Source: Clostridiaceae bacterium
GTDB taxonomy: Bacteria > Bacillota > Clostridia > Oscillospirales > Acutalibacteraceae
NCBI GenBank assembly: GCA_016296885.1
Contig: JAEDHT010000027.1
Location: forward strand, 1-26,693
Direction of reading: 5' to 3'
Length of the DNA: 26,693 nt
Positions within the stretch are counted from its first letter, which is position 1. Every line of letters starts with the position of its first letter. Of this stretch, positions 15,593 to 23,708 are shown in pieces. A program made the position numbers and the translations under genes. Below the pieces are notes generated by a model that was given only the letters and a program-made list of their open reading frames with translations, had not been told where the DNA came from and did no database searches.

Positions 15593-17650
15593 ATGAAAAA
15601 ATGGCTTGTATCAAAACTGAATAGAGAAACTGCTACAAAGCTTTCACAAGAGTGCGATTTGCCTATGCTTACCGCTGTGCTTCTTACACTCAGAGGCATA
15701 AATGATGCAAAATCCGCTATAAACTTTCTCTCAAATGAACCAAATCTGCAGTCACCTTTTGAGTTGGCAGACATGGACAAAGCTGTAGCCAGGATAAATG
15801 ACGCTATAGACAATTTTGAGGAAATATGTGTTTATGGCGACTATGATGCCGATGGTATCACATCCACTGCTTTGTTATACTCTTATCTGTCTGCAGTAGG
15901 TGCAAATGTGATTTTTATGATACCTGATAGACAAAACGATGGCTACGGATTGAACAAAGATGCTATTGACCGCATAGCACAGAGAAATATAAAGCTTATC
16001 ATCACTGTTGACAATGGCGTAACAGCACATCAGGAGATAGAATATGCAAAATCACTGGGGATAGACACTGTTGTAACCGATCATCACACGCCATCAGGAA
16101 CTCTTCCTGATGCAGTAGCTGTGGTAGACCCACATAGAGTAGATTGCCAAAGTAAATTTAAATTTTTGTCGGGTGTGGGCGTTGCCTTTAAGCTGATAAT
16201 GGGGCTTGAAGGCGAGGACTGCGATATATACGGTCTGCTGGACAACTATTCTGATATAGTTACCATAGGCACTATAGGAGATATCGTGATGCTCTCTGAT
16301 GAAAACAGATATATGGTAAAATACGGATTGAATTGCATATCCAATACCGATAGACAAGCCCTGATTGCTATGCTGGGCGAAGCAGGCGTTTCATCAGACG
16401 ATATAACTGCATCCACCATAGCATACACCGTCGTGCCACGCATAAATGCTATGGGCAGATTGGGCGATACAACCGATATGGTAAGCTTCCTTCTATGTGA
16501 AGATGAAGAATACGCCGAACAAAAAGCGGAAATAATAGGAAATAACAATAGAGAAAGACAACGAATAGAAAAACAAATATTTGACGAAGCTATAGCAAAA
16601 ATTGAGGATGATCCATATATCAAGCATCGTGATATTATCACGGTTTATGGCGAAGATTGGCACGTGGGTGTTATAGGGATAGTCGCAGCTAAGATAAAAG
16701 AAATTTACGACAAGCCGGTAATTGTTATTTCTGTTATAGGAGATGAAGCAAAGGGTTCTTGCAGAAGTATAGAGGGTTTTTCTATATGTGATGCATTGTT
16801 TTATTGTGAAGAACTACTCACACACTGTGGAGGTCATCCAATGGCTGCCGGCCTTAGCATAAAAAAGGAAAATATATCTGCACTTATAGAAAAATTGGAT
16901 GCATATACAAGCAATCTTGATATGCCATATCCGGTACTTGATATAGATATAAAATTAAAACCAGCGGTACTTAACATAGATCTTATAGATCAGATCGATA
17001 TATTGCAACCATTTGGAATGGGAAATCCGGAACCATTATTCGGACTTTTTGGTGTGAAATTAAGTTATATATCACCTATCGGCGGTGGAAAGCACCTCAA
17101 GCTGGGTTTTGTGCGTGACGGCGTAAAATTTGATGCTGTACGATTTGGCACAAGCATAGATGAATTTTCATATTCTGTTGGTGAAAAGCTTGATTTGGCT
17201 GTTAATCTTTGTGCGAACAACTATAACAACTCAAAATATCTCTCTATTATAATAAGAGATATTAAGGGGGCACAAAGCGACTGCGAGGAAGCACTCAAAT
17301 CAATGCGATTATATGATAAGCTGTGCATGAAAAAACATCTTAGCAATGACGAGCTTATCTCACTTTTACCTGATAGAGATGATTTTGCTACATTATACAA
17401 GTATATTCGCTCCAACAATGCAAAAAGCTTTTTGTTAGACACACTCTACGAAAAGCTGAAAGATAACAACATAACCTGTGGTAAAATAGCGGTTATGCTT
17501 GATGCTATGAAGCAGCTTAATTTGATTGACACAAAAATTATTGGCAATAAATATAATATAAAAATCAATCCAACAGCTCAAAAGGTAAATTTGAGCGATG
17601 CACCTGTGCTTATACATATCAGCACTCTGCTACGGGGAGGTACAACATAA
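15593..17650 (+). CDS. recJ: Single-stranded-DNA-specific exonuclease RecJ
   Basis: 5'-3' single-strand DNA exonuclease used in recombination and repair. The 685-residue protein has the DHH phosphoesterase motifs DYDADG (83-88), VDNG (139-142) and TDHH (162-165), then the DHHA1 motif GGHPMAAG. An OB-fold region (about 445-565) and a C-terminal helical extension of roughly 110 residues follow, as in longer Firmicute RecJ proteins. No good ribosome site is seen for either GTG 15581 or ATG 15593; ATG was preferred because it gives the MKKWLVSKLN opening. Its stop overlaps the relA start by one base (TAATG). In many Clostridia apt lies between recJ and relA; it is missing here. Confidence 0.95.
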   Translation: MKKWLVSKLNRETATKLSQECDLPMLTAVLLTLRGINDAKSAINFLSNEPNLQSPFELADMDKAVARINDAIDNFEEICVYGDYDADGITSTALLYSYLSAVGANVIFMIPDRQNDGYGLNKDAIDRIAQRNIKLIITVDNGVTAHQEIEYAKSLGIDTVVTDHHTPSGTLPDAVAVVDPHRVDCQSKFKFLSGVGVAFKLIMGLEGEDCDIYGLLDNYSDIVTIGTIGDIVMLSDENRYMVKYGLNCISNTDRQALIAMLGEAGVSSDDITASTIAYTVVPRINAMGRLGDTTDMVSFLLCEDEEYAEQKAEIIGNNNRERQRIEKQIFDEAIAKIEDDPYIKHRDIITVYGEDWHVGVIGIVAAKIKEIYDKPVIVISVIGDEAKGSCRSIEGFSICDALFYCEELLTHCGGHPMAAGLSIKKENISALIEKLDAYTSNLDMPYPVLDIDIKLKPAVLNIDLIDQIDILQPFGMGNPEPLFGLFGVKLSYISPIGGGKHLKLGFVRDGVKFDAVRFGTSIDEFSYSVGEKLDLAVNLCANNYNNSKYLSIIIRDIKGAQSDCEEALKSMRLYDKLCMKKHLSNDELISLLPDRDDFATLYKYIRSNNAKSFLLDTLYEKLKDNNITCGKIAVMLDAMKQLNLIDTKIIGNKYNIKINPTAQKVNLSDAPVLIHISTLLRGGTT

Positions 17651-19854
17651 TGTCAACATATGGAACTAAATTTTATCAGGACTATGAAGAACTCAAAAGG
17701 ATGTTGGGCGAGAGTGGCCAAGACTATGATATGGATCTGATAGATAAAGCATACCAGCTTGCTGATAAAATGCATGGTGACCAAAGACGTGTGTCGGGTG
17801 TGCCATATATTCTGCACCCTACATCAGTAGCGTGTATTTTGGTAGAGCTTGGAATGGACAGCGAATCGGTGGCAGCCGCCTTGTTGCATGATGTGGTTGA
17901 GGACACCCCTATTACTATAGAAGAAATCACATCTATGTTTAGCAAAGAGATTGCAAAGCTTATCAATGGCGTGACAAAGCTAAAAAAGCTCCCCACAAGC
18001 TCCAAAGAGGAACAGCAGGCTGAGAATATTCGTAAAATGTTCATTGCTATGGCAGAGGATATCCGTGTAATCATCATAAAGCTTGCCGATCGTCTGCACA
18101 ATATGCGCACTATCGATTGTATGCGTGAGCAAAAGAGACGTGATATAGCCCGTGAGACTATGGAGCTTTACGCACCTATTGCTCACCGACTAGGTATTAG
18201 AACAATAAAGGAAGAGATGGAAGATTTGTCGCTTCATTATCTCGATCCTATCGGTTATAAAGAAATAGAAGATAAGCTCAATCAGAAAAAAGCCGACAGA
18301 GCAGAATTCCTTGAAAGAATAAAAGAAACTGTATCAAGACGTGTGCATGAAATGATGCCCGAAGCCAAAATTGAAGGCAGAGTAAAAAGCATAAACGGAA
18401 TTTATCGCAAAACGATTATGCAAGGCAAAACCTTTGAGCAAATTTATGATATATTTGCTGTGAGAGTAATAGTAGATACAATGGCTGAGTGTTATAACGT
18501 AATGGGTATAATCCATGATCAATTTCAGCCTTTGCCAAATCGTTTTAAGGACTATATATCTACTCCTAAGCCAAATAACTATCGTTCACTCCATACTACT
18601 GTAGTAGACAAAGAAGCTGTGCCTTTTGAGGTGCAAATCAGAACGTGGGAAATGCATCAGACAGCTGAGTATGGTATCGCGGCTCACTGGAAATATAAAC
18701 TAAGACTCAACAAGAAAGATAAACTGGAAGAACGCATAGCATGGGTAAGACAAATGCTTGAGAACCAGAAAGATGCAGAGGATAGCTCTGCCTTGCTTGG
18801 TAGTATTAAAACCGACCTCACTGCTGAGGAAGTGTTTGTTTTTACCCCTAAGGGGGACTTAAAAAGCCTGCCTATGGGTGCAACTACCATTGATATGGCT
18901 TATGCTATCCATTCAGAGGTAGGCAACCGAATGGTTGGCGCAAAGGTTGACCAGCGTATCGTACCTATAGATTATCAGGTGAAAACCGGCGAAATTATTG
19001 AAATTATTACCGCTAAAGAGGGCGGTCCTAAACGTGACTGGCTCAATATTGTAAAAACAAGTGAAGCCCGCAGTAAAATAAGAAGCTGGTTTAAGAAAGA
19101 GCGACGTGAAGAAAACATCATAGAAGGTAAAAGTGAGCTTATTCGTGAGCTGAAGAAGAATCGAATACTTATTTCTGAAGAAGAAATGGAAGAAATCTTG
19201 AAACCGGTTATGCAGCGTCAGCATTGTTCTACGTTTGATGATTTCTGCGCAGCCATTGGCTATGGTGGAATCCAGCTTTGGAAGTGTCTGCCTAAAATCA
19301 AGGATGAATATCAAAAGAGAGTAGATTCTGAAAAGCCAAAGAAACAGCAAATTGCAGATATGCAGGTGGAAAAAGCACCTATATCAAAGAAAATACGAAA
19401 CGGAATTGTTGTAGAGGGAATAGACGATATATTAATCAAGTTTGCAGGATGCTGTAACCCTCTGCCGGGTGATGATATCGTTGGCTTTGTTACAAGAGGT
19501 CACGGCCTCTCTGTTCACAAAAGAAGTTGTACTAATGTGCCTAGGGATATCTCATCTGATGAAGAGAAGGCACGCTGGATACCGGTGAGATGGGACGATG
19601 ATGTTAAAGATACCTTTAGTGCCAATCTTGAGATTTGTGCATACGACAGAACAGGTCTTTTGGCAGATGTGACAAATCAGCTCTCGCTTATGCATATATT
19701 TATCACGGCGCTTCAATCGAAAGAGGCAACTAATAAAGAAAGCGGACTTACATCTGTCTATATCACCGTGTCTGTAAATGGTAAGGATCATTTGAGATCA
19801 ATAATTCAAAAACTAATGAAAATAAAAGGAATTGTTTCTGTAGAAAGGAAATAA
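17650..19854 (+). CDS. relA: Bifunctional (p)ppGpp synthetase/hydrolase (Rel/RSH)
   Basis: Stringent-response enzyme that makes and degrades (p)ppGpp. The 734-residue long RSH has an N-terminal HD hydrolase domain with H56, H80-D81 and E84-D85 (LLHDVVEDT) intact. The synthetase domain has RVKSINGIYRK and the RFKD motif (in NRFKDYISTPKPNNYRSLHT), the basic form linked to bifunctional enzymes. TGS, helical and zinc-finger (AGCCNPLPGD, then HKRSC) regions follow, and an ACT domain closes the protein. It is translationally coupled to recJ through TAATG. dtd starts 3 nt after its stop. Confidence 0.97.
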   Translation: MSTYGTKFYQDYEELKRMLGESGQDYDMDLIDKAYQLADKMHGDQRRVSGVPYILHPTSVACILVELGMDSESVAAALLHDVVEDTPITIEEITSMFSKEIAKLINGVTKLKKLPTSSKEEQQAENIRKMFIAMAEDIRVIIIKLADRLHNMRTIDCMREQKRRDIARETMELYAPIAHRLGIRTIKEEMEDLSLHYLDPIGYKEIEDKLNQKKADRAEFLERIKETVSRRVHEMMPEAKIEGRVKSINGIYRKTIMQGKTFEQIYDIFAVRVIVDTMAECYNVMGIIHDQFQPLPNRFKDYISTPKPNNYRSLHTTVVDKEAVPFEVQIRTWEMHQTAEYGIAAHWKYKLRLNKKDKLEERIAWVRQMLENQKDAEDSSALLGSIKTDLTAEEVFVFTPKGDLKSLPMGATTIDMAYAIHSEVGNRMVGAKVDQRIVPIDYQVKTGEIIEIITAKEGGPKRDWLNIVKTSEARSKIRSWFKKERREENIIEGKSELIRELKKNRILISEEEMEEILKPVMQRQHCSTFDDFCAAIGYGGIQLWKCLPKIKDEYQKRVDSEKPKKQQIADMQVEKAPISKKIRNGIVVEGIDDILIKFAGCCNPLPGDDIVGFVTRGHGLSVHKRSCTNVPRDISSDEEKARWIPVRWDDDVKDTFSANLEICAYDRTGLLADVTNQLSLMHIFITALQSKEATNKESGLTSVYITVSVNGKDHLRSIIQKLMKIKGIVSVERK

Positions 19855-19857
19855 GAT

Positions 19858-20316
19858 TTGAAAGCAGTAATACAAAGAGCATCATATGCAAATGTAAAAG
19901 TTGATGGGGACGTTGTGGGAGAAATCCGGAAAGGTCTTGTCATCCTACTCGGAGTAGAAGATGGTGACACTGAAAAAGATGCCAATGCACTTGCAGACAA
20001 GATATATGGAATGAGAATTTTCTGTGATGATAACGATAAGATAAATCTTTCACTTTCAGATGTGGATGGAGATGTTTTGGTTATATCTAATTTCACATTA
20101 TGCGCCGATTGCTCTCACGGCAGAAGACCATACTTTGGCAGTGCCGCCGGTCCGGATAATGCCAATATGCTGTATGAACATTTTTGTAAAGAAATGAAAT
20201 CAAAAGGTGTTAATAAAGTAGAAAAAGGTATATTTGGTGCAGATATGAAGCTTGAACTGCTTAATGATGGTCCTGTGACGATAATCACAGAAGCACGTGA
20301 TGGCAGGGTATTATAA
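19858..20316 (+). CDS. dtd: D-aminoacyl-tRNA deacylase
   Basis: Homodimeric proofreading enzyme that removes D-amino acids (and glycine from tRNA-Ala) from tRNAs. The 152-residue protein has the active-site signatures SNFTLCAD (77-84) and NDGPVT (136-141, the Gly-cisPro motif), plus GRRPYF. The usual SQFTL reads SNFTL here, a conservative change in a motif residue. The start is TTG 19858 with AAAGGAAA about 8 nt upstream, inside the end of relA. The rel-dtd pairing is common in Firmicutes. Confidence 0.96.
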   Translation: MKAVIQRASYANVKVDGDVVGEIRKGLVILLGVEDGDTEKDANALADKIYGMRIFCDDNDKINLSLSDVDGDVLVISNFTLCADCSHGRRPYFGSAAGPDNANMLYEHFCKEMKSKGVNKVEKGIFGADMKLELLNDGPVTIITEARDGRVL

Positions 20317-20336
20317 TATACAAAGGACTATGACGA

Positions 20337-20924
20337 ATGGTAACTGAAATTTTAACCTTTCCTGTGGGTGTTATGTCTTCAAACACACACCTTATAAAAG
20401 AATCATCGGGAAAATATGCTATCATAGATGCAGGAGATAGGAGCACAAAGCTAGAAGAATATCTAGCAAAGCTTGAAATAAAACCATCCCTTTTGCTTCT
20501 AACTCATGGTCATTTTGATCATATAGCATATGCTGATGAATATAGAAAAAAATATGGTTGTAAAATTATGATACATGAAAAGGAAAAGGATTTTACAGCT
20601 GATGGAAGCTTAAATTTATCCTCTTTTTTTGGTAGAGAGATACCCGCATTTGATGTTGATGTGCTGATAAACACTGACTTCATCATGTTGGGAGAAACAA
20701 AAATCGATGTAATTGCTACTCCCGGTCACACCGTGGGTGGATGTTGCTATATTGATCATGAAGCAAAGGTGATATTTACAGGTGACACAATGTTTTCACA
20801 ATCATATGGCAGAACAGATTTTCCTACAGGCAATTTTTCGGATATGGCGAAATCACTTAAGCTTTTAGGCGAATTTAAAGGATACATCATATATCCGGGG
20901 CATGGGGAAAGTGCTATTATATAA
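20337..20924 (+). CDS. MBL-fold metallo-hydrolase (glyoxalase II-like)
   Basis: Small single-domain metallo-beta-lactamase-fold hydrolase of 195 residues. Metal ligands are complete: THGHFDH (H57, H59, D61, H62), H131 in TPGHTVGG, D150 in TGDTMF and H189 in YPGHGES. The sequence resembles the YcbL/glyoxalase II-like group, which hydrolyses thioesters, but the substrate cannot be assigned. ATG 20337 follows AAAGGA. The order dtd, MBL hydrolase, hemZ is a recurring Clostridia arrangement, suggesting an unidentified housekeeping link. Confidence 0.88.
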   Translation: MVTEILTFPVGVMSSNTHLIKESSGKYAIIDAGDRSTKLEEYLAKLEIKPSLLLLTHGHFDHIAYADEYRKKYGCKIMIHEKEKDFTADGSLNLSSFFGREIPAFDVDVLINTDFIMLGETKIDVIATPGHTVGGCCYIDHEAKVIFTGDTMFSQSYGRTDFPTGNFSDMAKSLKLLGEFKGYIIYPGHGESAII

Positions 20925-20943
20925 TGATAATGGAAGTTAAACT

Positions 20944-22395
20944 ATGAATATATATTTAGATGGACACGATTTTCATTATGAAACTGAAAATCTGTGCAGA
21001 ACTTTTTTTCCAAATGAAAAAATCACACTCGTTTACGAAAAAACCGATAACCTTGAGAAGCCATACTTATACACATATATAAATGATGAAATGAGTGTGG
21101 CAGAGGTTACTTTGTCAATAGAGGATTACGAGAAAAAAATTTCAAAGGAAATATTAAATAAAGAGGATGCCGAACTCAATCTCGAGCAATGCGTCCACAA
21201 TCTCTTGAAAGAATATACAGGGTTATCACAGCCTTGGGGACTTCTCACCGGCATCAGACCAATCAAGCTTTTTAGAAATATGAAAGGTGAAATTGGCACG
21301 GAGCAAGCAAAAAAAGATTTTTCTGAGAAATTTTTTGTTTCTCCTTCAAAGATAGAGCTAGCTGAGATTACAGAGGGTTATGAACGAAAAATCCTTGAAC
21401 TATCACGCAGAGACTCTTTCAGCCTCTATGTGGCGATACCGTTTTGTCCCACAAGATGTTCATATTGTTCTTTTGTAAGTCAGTCAGTAGAGCAAGCTAA
21501 AAAGCTTATGGAGCCATATCTTGAGCTTCTTCACAAGGAAATAGCCTGTACCGGTGAGATTGTAAAGTCACTGGGATTAAGACTTGAGACTGTGTATATC
21601 GGCGGTGGCACACCCACAACATTATCACATATCCAGTTAGCCGAACTGATAGAAATAATAAAAAACAGTTTCGATATGAGCACCTGCAGAGAATTTACAA
21701 TAGAAGCAGGAAGACCGGACACCATTACTGAAGAAAAGCTAAGAGCGATGCTCTTAGGCGGTGTAGACAGAATAAGCATCAACCCTCAAACGCTCAATGA
21801 CAATGTGCTACGCACAATTGGGAGAAAACATTCTTCAGCACAGACTATAGAATCATTTGAGCTTGCCAGAAAAGTTGGATTCAACCATATTAATATGGAT
21901 TTGATAGCAGGATTGCCTGAAGAAACCTTTGATAGCTTTAAAGATTCTATTGATAGATTGATAGCTATGTCACCGGAGAGCATCACTGTGCATACACTGT
22001 CTATGAAGCGTTCATCTTATCTAACAGGTGAGGGCAGAATGTTATACAAGCGTGATGCAGAAATTTGCAAAAATATGGTGGATTACAGTATAGAGGCATT
22101 GCAGGACAATGACTATCATCCATACTATTTGTATAGGCAAAGCAAAATGCTCGGAAATCTGGAAAACACAGGATGGTCTAAAATTCACAAAGATTGTCTT
22201 TATAATGTATATATCATGGACGAAACACATACTATACTTGCGTGTGGTGCCGGTGCGGTGTCAAAGCTGAAATCAGAGGATAATTATATTGAGAGGATAT
22301 TTAATTTTAAATATCCATATGAATACATAAACAGATTTGAAGAAATGATTACACGAAAGGGCAGGATTAAGGATTTTTATGAGCGGTTCTTCTAA
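20944..22395 (+). CDS. hemZ: HemZ-like radical SAM coproporphyrinogen dehydrogenase
   Basis: HemN-superfamily radical SAM protein, annotated in Bacillus as HemZ. The 483-residue protein has a HemZ-specific N-terminal region (about 1-155) with QPWGLLTGIRPIKL. The CX3CX2C motif (CPTRCSYC: C168, C172, C175), GGGTPTT (220-226) and the GLPEET block are in the expected order. No other heme gene is visible in the window, and in fermentative Clostridia the family's in vivo role is uncertain, so the biochemical name should be held loosely. The start ATG 20944 lies 19 nt after the MBL hydrolase. The 3' end overlaps the next gene by 17 nt. Confidence 0.9.
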   Translation: MNIYLDGHDFHYETENLCRTFFPNEKITLVYEKTDNLEKPYLYTYINDEMSVAEVTLSIEDYEKKISKEILNKEDAELNLEQCVHNLLKEYTGLSQPWGLLTGIRPIKLFRNMKGEIGTEQAKKDFSEKFFVSPSKIELAEITEGYERKILELSRRDSFSLYVAIPFCPTRCSYCSFVSQSVEQAKKLMEPYLELLHKEIACTGEIVKSLGLRLETVYIGGGTPTTLSHIQLAELIEIIKNSFDMSTCREFTIEAGRPDTITEEKLRAMLLGGVDRISINPQTLNDNVLRTIGRKHSSAQTIESFELARKVGFNHINMDLIAGLPEETFDSFKDSIDRLIAMSPESITVHTLSMKRSSYLTGEGRMLYKRDAEICKNMVDYSIEALQDNDYHPYYLYRQSKMLGNLENTGWSKIHKDCLYNVYIMDETHTILACGAGAVSKLKSEDNYIERIFNFKYPYEYINRFEEMITRKGRIKDFYERFF

Positions 22396-23338
22396 TATAA
22401 AAATACAACCTATTGATTATGATTCGGCATATATAAACAATCAAATGAGAAATAATATGGACGAATATATTGCTGATTGTGAACAAAAATATACACTAGA
22501 GCTAAAAAAAGTTTCTGATGATATAGTTAGTCGTAGTGATTGTAAAATAATTATGCTTGCAGGGCCATCAGGCAGTGGAAAAACAACTACTGCAAATTTG
22601 CTTGCTGATAACTTTACTAGGCATAGACTTAACACTACAGTGCTTTCTATAGATGATTTTTATCTCCCTGGCGACCAATCACCGGTGGATGAAAATGGAA
22701 AGCGTGACTATGAGAGCGTTCATGCTATCGACATTGAATTGGTAAGAGAGACTCTTGTAAAGCTTCTTACAGACGGAGAATGTATGATTCCAAAATATTT
22801 GTTCGGTTCTAGCGAAAGAATAGAAAATCATACAAAGGTAACTTTGGCTAAAAACGACATGATAATAATAGAGGGATTGCACGCCTTAAATCCATTGTTC
22901 ACTGATGGACTTAATCTGGAGGGTATTCTGAAAATTTATATTGCTCCGGGTGGAAATATTACAAAAGACGGGCATATACTTATTAATGACATAGAAGTAA
23001 GGCTTCTGCGCCGAATGGTAAGAGACAGAAAGTTTCGCTCTGCCTCACCACAGCTTACTTTTGATATGTGGGGAGATGTTGTAAAAGCTGAGGCTGAATA
23101 TATAGATCCCTTTATCTGCGAAAGTGACTACTACATACCCACACTGCATGGATATGAAGTCTCGATGATAGGAAAAGAGGCTGTGGAGCTGTTTGGCCAA
23201 ATAGAGCAGGAAAGTGTACATTATAGCTATGTCTGTGAAATGCTTGAAAAGCTTAAATCTATTGATTTATATACTTGTGAAAAGGTTCCATTTGAATCCC
23301 TACTGAGGGAATTCTTGGGAAATGGAAAATTTAATTAA
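22379..23338 (+). CDS. Uridine-kinase-like nucleoside kinase (P-loop)
   Basis: A 319-residue kinase of the uridine kinase/phosphoribulokinase family. It has Walker A GPSGSGKTT (62-70), an LSIDDFYLPGD block with the catalytic-type Asp pair, MIIIEGLHALNP and RLLRRMVRDRKFR, which resembles the lid arginine segment. Many Clostridia encode a related protein of about 550 residues with N-terminal TGS-like and synthetase-like extensions; here only about 55 residues precede the kinase core. The start ATG 22379 has AAGGA 5-6 nt upstream and overlaps the hemZ 3' end by 17 nt, so it is probably coupled. Substrate is most likely a nucleoside but not proven. Confidence 0.85.
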   Translation: MSGSSNIKIQPIDYDSAYINNQMRNNMDEYIADCEQKYTLELKKVSDDIVSRSDCKIIMLAGPSGSGKTTTANLLADNFTRHRLNTTVLSIDDFYLPGDQSPVDENGKRDYESVHAIDIELVRETLVKLLTDGECMIPKYLFGSSERIENHTKVTLAKNDMIIIEGLHALNPLFTDGLNLEGILKIYIAPGGNITKDGHILINDIEVRLLRRMVRDRKFRSASPQLTFDMWGDVVKAEAEYIDPFICESDYYIPTLHGYEVSMIGKEAVELFGQIEQESVHYSYVCEMLEKLKSIDLYTCEKVPFESLLREFLGNGKFN

Positions 23339-23356
23339 TCTGGAGGTAAATTAAAA

Positions 23357-23686
23357 ATGGGAGCTTTTAATGATGTGATGGAAAATGCAAAGTCAGCTGC
23401 CAGCACAATAGGCAAAAAAGCCGCCTTATCTGCTGATAATGCAAAATTAAAGCTACAAATAACAGGAATTAAACACGATATTGCAAATGCCTACAAAGCA
23501 CTTGGCGAGAAAACCTATGAGCTTATCTGCAATGGTGACTTCTCTGAAAATAAGATAGAAAAAGATATCTCAAAAATAGAGGAGTTATACTCTCAACTGG
23601 GCTGTGCAAGAGCGTTGATAGATGATAATAACGGCAAGAAATCTGACACCGGCTCATGCTGTGGCAAAAATAACTGTGATATGTGA
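23357..23686 (+). CDS. Small helical protein with C-terminal cysteine cluster, unknown function
   Basis: 109 residues that I cannot assign to a characterised family. The first 80 residues look helical and coiled-coil prone, with an amphipathic Ala/Lys-rich opening (MENAKSAASTIGKKAALSADNAKLKLQ) and a KIEKDISKIEELYSQL stretch. The tail is short and charged and ends in GSCCGKNNCDM (C101, C102, C107), a possible metal site. The general layout resembles small clostridial coiled-coil proteins that end in a zinc ribbon, but a full four-Cys ribbon is not present. It has an excellent ribosome site (GGAGG, 8 nt from ATG), sits between the kinase and the flippase with 18- and 22-nt gaps, and has no signal peptide. 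Confidence 0.8.
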   Translation: MGAFNDVMENAKSAASTIGKKAALSADNAKLKLQITGIKHDIANAYKALGEKTYELICNGDFSENKIEKDISKIEELYSQLGCARALIDDNNGKKSDTGSCCGKNNCDM

Positions 23687-23708
23687 TTAATTGGCGAGGT
23701 GTTTTTGA

